From Polaromonas sp. P2-4 (GTDB lineage: Bacteria > Pseudomonadota > Gammaproteobacteria > Burkholderiales > Burkholderiaceae_C): a stretch of DNA of 64,000 nucleotides. The notes beneath the pieces were generated by a model. It ran no database searches. It was given only the letters and a program-made list of their open reading frames with translations, and was not told the DNA's origin. Each line of letters opens with the position of its first letter. Within the stretch, counting starts at the first letter, position 1. Below are positions 1 to 10,684 of this stretch, in pieces. Position numbers and translations under genes: made by a program. The DNA is taken from the NCBI GenBank assembly GCA_024703855.1, contig CP087965.1, positions 2,162,001-2,226,000 on the forward strand. The letters run 5' to 3'.

Positions 1-1740
1 TCGGCGACGAGATGGGCCTGGGCAAGACCATCCAGGCCATCGCCGCGGCCGAGCTGTTCGCGCGCCACTTCGGCGTGCGGCGGGTGCTGGTGGTGTGCCC
101 GACGTCGCTCAAGCACCAGTGGAAGAACGAATTCGCGCGATTCACCGAGCGCGAGGTGCAGGTGGTCCACGGCCTGCGCGCGCAGCGCCAGCGTCAGTAC
201 CGCGAAGAAGCGTTCTGCAAGATCGTCCACTACGAGACGCTGGCGCGCGATGCCGACCTGATCGATGCCTGGGCGCCGGAACTGGTGATTGCCGACGAAG
301 CGCAACGCATCAAGAACTGGAACACCATCGCCGCGCGCGCCCTCAAGCGCATCGCCAGCCCGTATGCCGTGGTGCTGACCGGCACGCCGCTGGAGAACCG
401 GCTGGAGGAGTTGATCTCGATTGTGCAGTTCGTCGACCAGCACCGGCTCGGCCCCACCTGGCGCCTGCTCGACGAGCACCAGCTGCGCGACGAGGCAGGC
501 CGCGTGATCGGCTACCGCGCGCTCGACCGCATCAGCCAGACCCTGGCGCCGGTGATGCTGCGCCGGCGCAAGGCCGAGGTGCTGACGCAGCTGCCCGAGC
601 GGGTGGACAACCGCATCTTCGTGCCGCTGACACCCGAGCAGCGCGTGCACCACGACGAAAACGGCGGCATTGTCACGCGCATCGTCGCGCGCTGGCGCAA
701 GACCGGCTACCTGTCGGATGCCGACCAGCGCCGCCTGCAATGCGCCTTGCAGAACATGCGCATGGCCTGCAACAGCACCTTCCTGCTTGACCATGAAACC
801 GACCATGGCCACAAGGTCGACGAGCTGATGACGCTGCTCGACGAACTGCTCGAAGATCCGTCCGCCAAGGCCGTGGTGTTCAGCCAGTGGCTGGGCACGC
901 ATGAGCTGATCGTGCGCCGCCTGGGCAATGGCGATGGTCAGCGCGCCTGGGGCCATGTGCTGTTCAGCGGCAACGTGCCGGGCGACAAGCGCGGCGCATT
1001 GGTCGAGAAATTCCACGACGATCCGGATTGCCGCCTCTTCCTTTCCACCGACGCGGGCGGCGTGGGCCTGAACCTGCAGCATGCAGCGGCCGTGGTGATC
1101 AACATGGACCTGCCGTGGAACCCGGCGGTGCTGGAGCAGCGCATCGGCCGCGTGCACCGCATGGGCCAGTCGCGCGGCGTGCAGGTGGTCAACTTCGTCG
1201 GCCAGGGCAGCATCGAGGAGGGCATGCTGTCGGTACTGGCCTTCAAGAAGTCGTTGTTCGCGGGCGTGCTCGACGGGGGCGAGCACGAGGTGTTCCTGCA
1301 GGGCACGCGCCTGTCTCAATTCATGAAAAGCGTCGAGCAGGTGGCCGGGGCCATGGGCGAGGACGAAGCGGATCCAGCAGTGGAGTCGCCCGCAGCATCC
1401 GGCGCTGGCGACATGCCACCCGCTCCGGTCGACCTGTCGAACATGCAGGTACAGAGGCAGGACGAGATATCGGTGGCGGCTGAAACCGAAGCCACCGCTG
1501 AAGTCGCGACGCCACGCGCCGACACCGAACCCGCAGACCCGTGGGCCGCCATCCTTGAGGCGGGTGCCGCCTTGTTGCAGGGGCTGGCAAGCGCGCTCCG
1601 CGGGTGGCGCAATGCCTGGCACGGCGCCCATCACAATCGAACGCGATCCGGTCACAGGCCAAGCCAGCGTGCGGCTACCGCTGCCTGAGCCCGCCGTTCT
1701 GCAGCGGCTGGCCAAGGCATTCGAGCCCTGGCTGAAGTAG
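1..1740 (+). CDS. SNF2-family DEAD/DEAH helicase, 5' end outside window
   Basis: The C-terminal two thirds of a Swi2/Snf2 ATPase that enters from the left edge already inside motif I (DEMGLGKT). Further motifs follow: ADEAQRIKN (motif II), LTGTPLENR (motif III), STDAGGVGLNLQ (motif V) and QRIGRVHRMGQ (motif VI), so both RecA-like lobes are present. The family translocates on double-stranded DNA using ATP. The frame used by the body stops at 1688 after an uninformative Arg/His tail. The +1 frame from about 1615 to 1740 instead gives an ITIERDP..LPLPEP..LQRLAKAFEPWL ending that looks like a genuine family tail, so I place one frameshift near 1600-1620 and the true stop at 1738-1740. It converges on the minus-strand defence island and may be the chromosomal flank rather than part of it. 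Confidence 0.85.
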
Positions 1741-1790
1741 CGGCCGGCTATCGCCGCAGAGGCAGGGGTCGTTGCGTCCGATTTTGTGGT

Positions 1791-4571
1791 TCATGGTGCT
1801 GTGCTGCGGGATTGGGCTGAAATCTCAAACGACAAAAAATCGACCAGCCGCTTGTCCTCGGTCACCTGCTCATGCGAAATCAGCAGGTATTTCCAGGGCT
1901 TGGTGCCAATGGTCCGGGCGTGGTCTGAAGCATGCTGGCTCCACAGGGCCCCCGCCTCGGCTTTGGCCTTGACATCATCCGCGCCCATTTCATTGCGCGC
2001 CTTGGTTTCGCACATCAGCAGGTACTGCGCGGTTTCCGCTACAAAATCGGGCACGTATTCGGGTTGCTCCACGCCCAGTTTGTAGAACATCTGGAACTGC
2101 CCTTTGGCGGGCTTGAACCACTTGTCGGCGTCGCGTTCCAGAATCACGGCAAAGCGGCGTTCAGTGTCTGAGTCAAACTTTTGCAGCGGATACAGGCAGC
2201 GTGAAAAGTGACCAAACACCATTTGCTTGATGCGGCTGGGTTCATCCACCGTGTGGCGGTAGTCACGCACCGGCTGACCTGCGCCCACGGTGTAGGTGGA
2301 CTCTTTTAACGCCGTAAAGCCACGCCTGACCTCCACCTCGTACTGGGTCGCTGACTCGTAAAAATGGGACATCATTTGCGCATGGATGTTCTTGGCGATT
2401 AGTTGTCGGTCCAAGTCCAGCACATTGCGTACCTCGTCAGCGTCGTTCAAATAGCTGCGCAAGTGCGCCACCAGTTGCCCAGCAAGGTCATACAGCAAGC
2501 TGGCGTGGGTGCAATAGTCAATGTCGTCAAAATCAATCAGCGCATGGACGATGTAGTCCTCCAGTCGCCGCTCAGCAACGCCGCTTTGTGCATGGAAGGT
2601 GAACTGCTCATGCGTGCGCAGGGTCTGGCCCACCAGCGATCTGTCTTTGGGCTGCAGGTGCAGGCCAGACACATCCAGCGTGAAAGGTTTGAAGCCACTC
2701 GTCACCTCGCCTTTAGGTACCACCGCAATACGCGGTATGTCGATGGTCTGCTGCACCATTACCTCTGTGGTGCGGCGCACCACCTCGGCCAGGTTTAGTT
2801 CTGGCGGCGCATCTGCTCCCACAAGCAGACTAACCTGCACCGGCGGCAGCTTCTCTTTCACGGCCTCGGCAATTCGGGCTTGTAATTCGGGCGTTAGCAG
2901 AGCTTGCCGCGTGGGTGCGTCCTGTGGCCGGACTTCATATTCCGCCAGAACCTGCATGACCGCATGCGCAGCCTGTCGCTCTTGCTCGGTTGCAAAAAAC
3001 GGGGTGGCAAGCGCTACACCGTCAGCTAAACCGTCAACACCGGTTGGCTGCGCCGTATCAACACCCGCCAAACCACCACCACCCTGGTTCAGCCCCAGCG
3101 CCCCAGCCACATTGGGCTGTACCGTCACGCTTTGCTTGCGCTCGTCATCCAATGAGTCTGACGCCTCAAGATATATCAAGGTCCTAAGCTTGATGGGTGA
3201 GTCCACCCGGTTCGCGTCATCAATGATGTCCTGAAACCGGTCGTGCGCAATGATGTTGAGCCGGTCTACCGCTGCCACGCCAGTACGCTTGCCATAGGGC
3301 AGGCGCAGGCCGCGCCCAATCGACTGCTCCACCAGCGTGCGGGCGTTGGCTGCGCGCAGTGGCACGATGGTATACAGGTTGGTCACGTCCCAGCCCTCTT
3401 TCAGCATGTTGACGTGAATCACGATTTCGGTCGGCTCGTCCACGCTTTCAACAGCCAGCAGGCGGCGGATCATTTCTTCTTCTTCCGCGCCGCTCTTGCT
3501 GCTGTCTACCTGAATCACCTTGTTGCGGTAGCGCCCGCTAAAAAATGTGTCGGACTGCAGCCAGGCCAGCAAAGCGCCTGCGTGCGTCGTGTCCCGCGCA
3601 ATCACCAGCATGAAGGGCTTGACCTCTTTCACGCCATTGGTGCGGGCATAGGTTTTCAGCTCCACCTTGGTGGCCTCGTGCATGCGCACACCGTCTTGCA
3701 GCTTGACGCGCTCCACCTCTTCGGGTGGCATGTTCTTCGCATCAAAGTTGCGCTGGGTCACCACGGCGGGCTCTTTCACAAAGCCGTCTTCCATGGCTCT
3801 AGCCAGCGGGTAGTCCATCACCACGTTTTTAAACGGCACCGGCCCCTTGGTAGTTTCAACAAAAGGCGTGGCGGTTAGCTCCAGGCCCATCAACGGCTTC
3901 AGCTCATTGATGGCGCGCACACCTGCGCTGGCCCGGTAGCGGTGCGACTCATCCATCAGCAGTACCAAGTCTGGCAGACCGGCCAGGTAGTCAAAGTAGC
4001 TCTGGCCGATGTATTCGCTCAGGCGCTTGATGCGCGGCGCCTTGCCGCCCCGCACCTCGGACGTGATTTTGGCAATGTTGAAGATATTGATGCTGACCGG
4101 CGACAGCAAATCACCCAGCGCCTGGGCGCGCTCTTCGTAGTTGTCACCGGTAATGATTTCAGGCGGGTAAGACGCAAACTCCGCCACACCCCTGAACACG
4201 TACTTGGGCGTGTTGGGTGTGAAGTCGGCAATCAGTTTGTCGTAAATCGTCAGGTTGGGCGCCAGCACAAAAAAGTGCTTGATGCCGTGCACTTGAAACA
4301 AGTAGCTGATGAACGCCCCCATCAGCCGCGTTTTACCTACGCCTGTCGCCAGTGCAAAGCACATGGAAGGGAAGTCGCGCTCAAAATCTTGCAGCGTTTT
4401 GAACTGGTTTTTAAGCGTGGCCAATATGGCTGCTACATCCGCCGCATCGCGGTCGTGCTGCAGCATGGCGGGCGATGCGTCTATGGCGCTGGCCAGCTTG
4501 GCCAGCGACTCGGTTTGCGGCGGGCGCAGGCTCAGGCGGCCTGCGATGGCGTTGACTTCGCGTTGGCTCAT
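1791..4571 (-). CDS. res: Type III restriction enzyme, Res (helicase-nuclease) subunit
   Basis: Restriction subunit that with Mod forms a type III restriction-modification complex; it translocates or slides with ATP and cleaves unmodified DNA. The reconstructed 926-aa protein carries Walker A GVGKTRLMGAF near residue 70, a DESH box (LLMDESHRYRA), the GLELTATP motif, an SF2 C-terminal block (VEQSIGRGLRLPYG) and a C-terminal PD-(D/E)XK nuclease (YVPDFVAE then MCETKAR). I chose the ATG at 4571 because AAAGGAG stands a few bases upstream and the protein begins MSQREVNAIAGRL. An in-frame extension to 4841 has no such site and reads through two palindromes. It is the last gene of the minus-strand island, 266 nt after mod, and shows no frameshift. 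Confidence 0.93.
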   Translation of the reverse strand: MSQREVNAIAGRLSLRPPQTESLAKLASAIDASPAMLQHDRDAADVAAILATLKNQFKTLQDFERDFPSMCFALATGVGKTRLMGAFISYLFQVHGIKHFFVLAPNLTIYDKLIADFTPNTPKYVFRGVAEFASYPPEIITGDNYEERAQALGDLLSPVSINIFNIAKITSEVRGGKAPRIKRLSEYIGQSYFDYLAGLPDLVLLMDESHRYRASAGVRAINELKPLMGLELTATPFVETTKGPVPFKNVVMDYPLARAMEDGFVKEPAVVTQRNFDAKNMPPEEVERVKLQDGVRMHEATKVELKTYARTNGVKEVKPFMLVIARDTTHAGALLAWLQSDTFFSGRYRNKVIQVDSSKSGAEEEEMIRRLLAVESVDEPTEIVIHVNMLKEGWDVTNLYTIVPLRAANARTLVEQSIGRGLRLPYGKRTGVAAVDRLNIIAHDRFQDIIDDANRVDSPIKLRTLIYLEASDSLDDERKQSVTVQPNVAGALGLNQGGGGLAGVDTAQPTGVDGLADGVALATPFFATEQERQAAHAVMQVLAEYEVRPQDAPTRQALLTPELQARIAEAVKEKLPPVQVSLLVGADAPPELNLAEVVRRTTEVMVQQTIDIPRIAVVPKGEVTSGFKPFTLDVSGLHLQPKDRSLVGQTLRTHEQFTFHAQSGVAERRLEDYIVHALIDFDDIDYCTHASLLYDLAGQLVAHLRSYLNDADEVRNVLDLDRQLIAKNIHAQMMSHFYESATQYEVEVRRGFTALKESTYTVGAGQPVRDYRHTVDEPSRIKQMVFGHFSRCLYPLQKFDSDTERRFAVILERDADKWFKPAKGQFQMFYKLGVEQPEYVPDFVAETAQYLLMCETKARNEMGADDVKAKAEAGALWSQHASDHARTIGTKPWKYLLISHEQVTEDKRLVDFLSFEISAQSRSTAP

Positions 4572-4837
4572 GCTGCTCCTTTTTTGTTTTTTCTTGTGGG
4601 CTGAACCACGGGCGAAGTTTGGCGCTGCGCAACCAGACTTTCCAAGTGCCATGCACCTTTGCAGGGCAACTATCCGGAATTTCCGGATAGTTGCATTGAA
4701 GTCAAACGCACCAGATTCAACACGCAGCGCGTGTTGATTTGCCAGAAGCTCAGAAAAGCCTCCGCAGATTTCCGAGACAGCGTCTCGGAATTTCAATGTG
4801 ACTCCGATCAACCGATTGGCAACGAAGGGCTTGGCCG
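4572..4837. other. mod-res intergenic region with two perfect palindromes
   Basis: This 266-nt gap is unusual between mod and res genes, which normally abut. It holds two perfect inverted repeats: 14-bp arms around a single base at 4666-4694 (arm GCAACTATCCGGAA) and 9-bp arms around AGC at 4770-4790 (arm TTCCGAGAC). Read on the minus strand the first palindrome spells ATIRKFRIV, which resembles a conserved stretch of RhuM-family proteins, so the gap may contain scraps of a lost gene. No T-tract follows either palindrome, so they do not look like intrinsic terminators. Confidence 0.6.
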
Positions 4838-6539
4838 TCATGCTGTATCCCCGCCAAACAAATCGTCCTGCGGCGGCAGCGCTTCGGCCTTCTCCTGCGC
4901 CATCGGCAGATTCGCCACGTTCAGGCTGTAGTCGTCATGGCCCCACTCGCAGCGGTCCTTCACCATCTTGGGGATTTTTTTGATAGTCAGGTGGGGCCAG
5001 CGCTCGGCGGCTTGTGCGGCAGTCACTCCCCGGTAAGCACCGCAGCACACCAGCAGGCTGCGCGGGTTGTTGGGGTCAGCGCCTACTTCGTCGTTGAGCG
5101 ATGCCAGCTGCTCAGCACTCAATGTTTGCGTGGTCACGTAAATAAAGTCGCGCTCGCTGCTATGCCCCTGCTGCCACCACAACACCTCAGACGGCGCGTA
5201 GGTGAAGCCCTCCAGCTTGCACATGGCGGCAGCCAGCATGGCCGCGTCGTACTCGGGGTTGATGACCAGATTGCCCCAGCGGTCAGTGGCCAGCAGCGTG
5301 GGTGCCAGCTCGTAATAGCGAAACCCACCGCCGCCCTGCCAGCCGGTGGCCTGCGTCACGCCGCCAGGGTCTTGCCCGTCGATGACCTTTTGCAGGCGCG
5401 GAACAATGTGCGTGTGGCAATGCTCGCCCAGCTCCACCATGATCCAGCGCCGGCCCATTTTGTGGGCGACGGCGCCGGTGGTGCCTGAGCCTGCGAAGGA
5501 GTCGAGGACAATTTCACCTGCATTAGTAGCAATATGAATGATTCGGTTTAATAACTCTTCAGGTTTCGGAGTTTCAAAGGCAGCCTTTTCACCAAACAGC
5601 GACTCCATGTCGCGCTGGCGTGCTGATTTAGTCCAGCATCGCCCCATATAGAGGGCGCTGACATGCCCTGCTTAGCTTCTGTTTTAAAGAGCTTACGCAT
5701 CGGTGTAGTAGCTGTGCCCTTCGCACCCCAAAAAGGCGGCCATCCTCCTGCAGTCGCTGCATCTCATCTCTGCTATGACGCCAACAAGTTCCAGCTCGTG
5801 GCCAGACCTCTTGTTTTGTATATGGATTGGTAATGGCGTAGTAAAGACTCTGCACAAAGCGTCCGCCCTTACCGTTGGCGGTTGTGTCAATTTTTCGAAA
5901 TGGTCCTCTTGAATCCAAACCACTTGGCTCGCTAAATACCTGGTACTGCGCATCCGCCTTTTCTGTCCTGGGCATTAAATTGAATGCTTCCTCAGCAGCA
6001 GTTTTCTTACTACTACTGGCTTTCGACTTCGCCCAAACCAAGACATGATCGTGAATAGATCCTATTTTTCGATCATTAGGCGGACCATCACGCTTTTGCC
6101 AAGAGATATCCGCAATGAAATTTGGTCTTCCAAAAACTTCATCTCCAAGTACTTTTAAATAATGCGCTTCGTTGTCATCAATCGTGATCCAGAGCGACCC
6201 ATCTTCAGTCAACAAGCGCCTAAGAATTTCGAGCCTATCGCGCACCAATCCCAACCAGATTGAATGCTCTAGTCCATCGTCGTATTGCGCGAAGGCACTG
6301 CCGGTGTTGTAGGGCGGGTCAATGAACACACACTTCACCTTGCCCGCGAACTCAGCCTCCAGCGCCTTGAGTGCCAGCAGGTTGTCGCCCCTGATCAGCC
6401 GGTTGTCAAATAGATCGTTGTCCGTCACCCGCTGCTTGGCGTGGTAACTGCGTTTGGGGTCCTCCAGCAAAATGCACGGCTCCAGCCGCGGCCGTTGGTC
6501 TTTGCCGATCCAGGTGAGTTCTAGTTTTTGGTTTTGCAT
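4838..6539 (-). CDS. mod: Type III DNA-methyltransferase, Mod subunit (frameshifted)
   Basis: Site-specific adenine-N6 methyltransferase of the beta class, which protects host DNA and gives the type III complex its specificity. Motif IV DPPYNTGSAF lies near residue 93 and motif I (DSFAGSGTTGAVA) much later, the order expected of the beta class, with the target-recognition region between them. The N-terminal half (6539 to about 5735) and C-terminal half (about 5615 to 4838) lie in different frames. A short middle piece in a third frame (LFWGAKG to GLNQHAS) bridges them, so there are two apparent indels, one at a T5-G4 run near 5735 and one near 5615. The reconstructed length is about 566 aa. 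Its ATG directly follows the HerA-like gene's stop codon (GCGTAAATG), so the two are almost certainly cotranscribed and translationally coupled. Confidence 0.88.
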
Positions 6540-8822
6540 TTACGCCTTCGTTGGCACTGTGACTGGCAGGTCATCAGCTACTACGTCCAGCGTCGATGCG
6601 ACCGCAGGCGCGGTAACTGGCGGGGGAACTTGGCTCTGAATGTTTGCCGGAAAGTGTCCCTGTCATTGAGTTGGATCAGTACCGGATTTTCGCAGCTGGA
6701 CGCGCGCCCAAAAAATACAGCGTGTCGCTCCGGCAACGAAGACAGTGTGTCGGCATAGTCACGCCCGACGTAGTTGGAGAGAAACTCCTTCCCGGTGTCA
6801 TCGAACGTCCGCATCGTGAAAATTGTGTTGCACTGATTCAGGATGGTCTTTGTGACGTTGGCCGTGCGTTGAGTTATCAGCAGGCATCCCATACCGTATT
6901 TGCGGCCTTGCAAAATCGCTCGGGCTGTCCCGGCAGTAGCGGTCTTGTCCCCATCAAAAGCCACCGAATTCCATTCAGGAACTAGAGAGTGCGCCTCTTC
7001 ATACACAAGGCAAATCCTTGCTGAATCACTCATTCCCATTTCTTGAACAATTGAAAGCACTGCCTGGGTGACTATGCGTGTCACCTCAACCGGCGTAACT
7101 GACCAAAGCAGGGCTCCGCGCCTCCACTGTCCACCTTGCTGATAGCTCTTGGGTTCTACAGTTTGCTTTGTTGCAGTCAACCTGGCCGGGTTGTAAATCT
7201 TCAACAACGAAGTGTTGCCGGGTTGAGCAAAGTTCTTTAAGTCGGCGCAAAGCTCCTGCTCTAAAACAGGAATGCTTCCGCCCTGTTCCGGATTATCTTC
7301 AACACTAGAGGAAGCAGCGTCAACCTTCGCAAGTATTGCCGACAGCTTGGCAGACTCAGCAGCTTTATCGTAATAGCTAGCAAGTTCATTCGCGTACTGA
7401 TCAGTCAAATCCAGGCAGATCACCTTGATGCCCTGCGCCATCATCCGCTCAACGAGCTCAATCGCAAGCATCGATTTCCCAACACCAAGAATCCCAAGGA
7501 TTGCAGTGTTGTGAGTAACCAGATGGTTAATGTTTGCCACCTGCACTGGGTATGCCCCACCGGGAAAGTGTCCAATTGCATTTTCATCGCTAGCTTGGTT
7601 TGATTGATCCGCAAGAAGAACAGGTTCGTTCAGAAATGGGAGCCATTTCGAAGGTGTGAACTTCGCTGCATTTGCGTTCCAAATGCCGATTTTTTTCGCT
7701 TGCACCCTGACTATTCCAAGCGTGTTCTTCTGATGAACAATTTCCTCCTTGGTCAGCCCATCCAGAATTTGATAGATGACAATCCTGCCCTGAACATTGA
7801 CTTGAACAAGGAGCCCTTGTTCAAGTTCTTGAGTTGTCACCACTTCAAAATAAAGGCGCTCGTTTGAGGTATCTGGCGCGACGAGTCCGACCAAGCGGTC
7901 CGTACATATGACCAAAGCGGACATGAGCGATGAAGCAAGTGAAGATTCTGGCGGAATCAAGACTGCCGTGTCTTCTCGCATCGCCTGGTAGTCCGAAACG
8001 TCTAAATCGGTCCGGGTGCTGTCAAAAGCTCTCACTTCAATGCACCTAAGCAGATTTGCTTCGTCTCTGCCGACCAAGTCGAGGGCGATGGCAGGAAACG
8101 CCTGCCTGCCGGGCACCTTGATTGCAACTGCTGTCCCAAAAGGTGTTGGCTTGTTTTCGGCCTGCCGAATTAGGTAGATATTTGGGTTTTGTATAGCTGC
8201 TACTACACCCAAGCTGCGAGGAGCAAATGCGCCACTCCAAATTTTGCGTAAATGCCTCAATAGCCCACTAAGCAATTCGTCGGGACGGGCAACTACACCG
8301 ATAACGCAAACCAAACATATCAAATACGTTTGACTTACAGAATCGCGATGAAATAGATAAGCGGCAACCAGCATCGTGATTCCAAAAACAGCACGGTGGT
8401 TACCGAAGGTGGAAGCAAGAATAGCCGCCGTTTGAGAGATTTTTGTAGCCCAATTGTGTTCGCTGTTGCGAGCGAATATCGCAGTAAAGGAAACACTGAG
8501 CACGAACAGGCAGTAGACCATCACGAAGTAATAGACTGAGGTTTCTGTCTGCCCCCACTTGGCCAACTCTTCCGCGCCCAGCAACGCTGCTGCCGCAGCT
8601 ACTGCGTATGAAATCGCGTCTACGGGCTTGCTGAAGTACGGAGTGACTAGATGGTTACCCAACAGCAGACTCGCTAAACCTGTATAGAACCAGACAGCCT
8701 TGCCCCCGCTTGCAGGTGGAAACCATTCGCCGAATGCGTACTTGGATATGCCAAACAACAAAGCCAGATAAAGCAATAGGAAAAACGCGCCATTTCTGCG
8801 GTGGGGTAGTTCGAATTTCCAA
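6540..8822 (-). CDS. Membrane-anchored HerA/DUF87-like ATPase (frameshifted)
   Basis: Predicted FtsK/HerA-superfamily hexameric ATPase of about 760 aa. The N-terminal 180 residues contain about five hydrophobic segments (for example VYYFVMVYCLFVLSVSF and TYLICLVCVIGVV). The C-terminal motor has Walker A GILGVGKSMLA, Walker B ICLVYEEAHSL, a LLITQRTANV sensor segment and an FTMRTFDD block. The family translocates DNA, usually with a nuclease or effector partner. I start at the TTG at 8822, preceded by AAGGA, which needs correction in a T5 run near 8787. The tail needs one extra C in the C5 run near 6628, after which it reads PPPVTAPAVASTLDVV and stops at 6540 immediately before the mod ATG. No NurA, SIR2 or DUF4297 partner is visible, so Mod or a neighbour may be the partner. 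Base composition is visibly more AT-rich than the chromosomal flanks. Confidence 0.82.
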
Positions 8823-8873
8823 AATTATTCCTTCACTATATTGTTAGTTGTTTCGGCATGGCATCTTTTTTCT

Positions 8874-9023
8874 TCAACATCCACAAACCAGCCAGTTGTC
8901 AAATAGGTCGTCGTCCGTCACCCACTGCTTGGCGTAGTAACTGCGCTTGGGATCTTCCGGAAAAATCGGCGGCTTCAACCGCGGCCGCTGGCCTTCCCTG
9001 ATCCAGGTGAGTTTTTGCTTCAT
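8874..9023 (-). pseudogene. Truncated second mod gene (5' end only)
   Basis: An uninterrupted run of 49 codons begins MKQKLTWIREGQRPRL and includes DPKRSYYAKQWVTDDDLFDN before a stop. It matches the first ~50 residues of the intact Mod at 6539 (TWIGKDQRPRLEP, DPKRSYHAKQRVTDNDLFDN) at roughly 70% identity, and the DNA is also clearly related. The start codon overlaps the TGA of the TIGR04141 gene (ATGA), as expected of an authentic coupled mod gene. The similarity ends just where the unrelated HerA leader begins. I infer that an older mod was cut after about 47 codons when a HerA-mod cassette entered. Confidence 0.8.
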
Positions 9024-10605
9024 GCGGCCGGTGCCTCCTCAACTGAAGGAGCGTGAATGACAGCAAGACTGACCTTCATGCCAAACATTTGCAGCTGCTT
9101 GTAGCAATTGCGGAGGTTGATCTTGCTAAACAGCGGCAGCTCGAACTTCGCAGGGTTGTTGCTCACGATGGCGTACACCACTTCGTATGAACTGGGCATC
9201 GGCTTGACATCGGCCGCTTCGATCTTGTGACCAAGCGGAAGCTTGTCATTCACCTTGTCATGAAACTGGCCATCAGACAGAAGCAGCCGTGCGGCCACCA
9301 AGCCTTGAGCGAAGAGATGACTCAGCACGCTAGAGCCCCCGTAACGCTTCACATGAATGAGGTGCTTCGCGCTTGTATAGAGGTCACAAAACTCAATTTT
9401 GCTGTTGCCACCACCGTAGCTAACAGTCTGCTTGTCCATCAAAGCAAAGTAAGCGGTATCCGTCATGTACACGCGCTCGTTGTATGCACCCTCGTCCGCA
9501 TCAACATAATTTGGCAATGGAATAGTGCAGGTCGGTATGTCGTTGACCGCCGCGTTGAGAACATTTAAAAACCCAGCATCGACCCGAAACCATTTTCCAT
9601 TTGTCAGCGCATACGTAGCGCCGTCGAACTCGAGTTCGCAGTAAATACATCGATACAACGGCCACGCGTACGCAACTTGTCCGCTGGACTGCCGAATGCA
9701 CAGCACCTGTTGTTTTTTGAATGTCTCAACATTACACGGAGTGTCGTCTCCCAAGCTGGCGATGTAGCTTACCCAGTCAATATCTGAATGCATCGTGCCG
9801 GTCTTGAGCTTCTGGTATTTAAAACCTTCAATGTCTACCCATTCGATGATCTCGGGCACAGATAGCCAACTACGATCAAGGTCGTTCGAACTAATTTTGT
9901 CAGTTAGCTGGTGATTGAGCTGTGCCAGAAGCAAGACATCGCGTACTTCGGCGAGATGATCGACCCACGCGAAATTCTCTTTGTACGATTCCGCTGAGTA
10001 CTGCGTCATGAGCTTTACGAGAAGATCAGGAAGATCGTCCAATGCAATTTGCAAAGTCACCTTAACTGCATCTTTTCCAGTGATTTGCTTGCCCAAGGTT
10101 AGGTCTTTCGGCTTGCCCGTTGCTGCATAGATCAAGTCTTGCTCAATATCCAAACCGAAGTCCGCAATTCCTGTCGCAACACTCGCTTGGCTTCGAACCT
10201 GAACCGGTACTGCGTCAAGGCTCTGGGCGTCGACACTCCTTAGCTTCTCAGGATCGACTGAATTCAACACTACATACAACCCGAAGTTCTCTTCGTAGCA
10301 ATCGTTATTGAGAAGCGTTCTTCCGTACCCGAAAGTGATCGCGAATGTTCGCTCGGCAGCAGAAACGAATAAGACGGCTGCCGACCCAGAATTGAATAGG
10401 TCGTCTAGCTGCGTTCCAAGCGCTGGCTTGAAAAGCTTGACCCATGAGGGGGATTCACGGCCCTCTTGTGAAAGAAGCTTGCCGATTGCGCCCCTACTGG
10501 CACTTGGATTTTCGTCAGCGAGGCGGCGTCCTTGAGCGCTACTTCAGGTGTCTGCGCGTCTTCCTTCAGCAACAAGACGGTCAAACCATGCGTTTTCTTT
10601 TTCAT
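9020..10605 (-). CDS. TIGR04141/DUF6119 sporadically distributed protein (frameshifted)
   Basis: About 528 aa after joining two frames. The N-terminus (10605 to about 10445) begins MKKKTHGLTVLLLKE, typical of the family, behind a strong GAGGAG. One missing C in the C5 run at about 10446-10450 restores continuity into KLFKPALGTQLDDLF and the main ORF. The conserved C-terminal signature is FCDLYTSAKHLIHVKRYGG followed by SSVLSHLFAQG. The biochemical function of the family is not known to me; members occur sporadically and often beside restriction-modification genes. The stop overlaps the ATG of the truncated mod (ATGA), which ties it to the type III module. Confidence 0.8.
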
Positions 10606-10684
10606 TCAAGTCTCCTCACATGTATTGCTTCGAACGTGGACAAAATCTACCGACTTCATCAGATCAGTACAGTTGCCATTGAAC

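Noticed and set aside
1..1740. Including the left SNF2 gene in the defence island
   Set aside because: It is on the opposite strand, convergent with res, and of a different SNF2 subtype; nothing links it to the operon except proximity.
4572..4841. N-terminal extension of Res to 4841
   Set aside because: It lacks a ribosome-binding site and reads through two palindromes, whereas ATG 4571 has AAAGGAG at correct spacing and gives a normal Res start.
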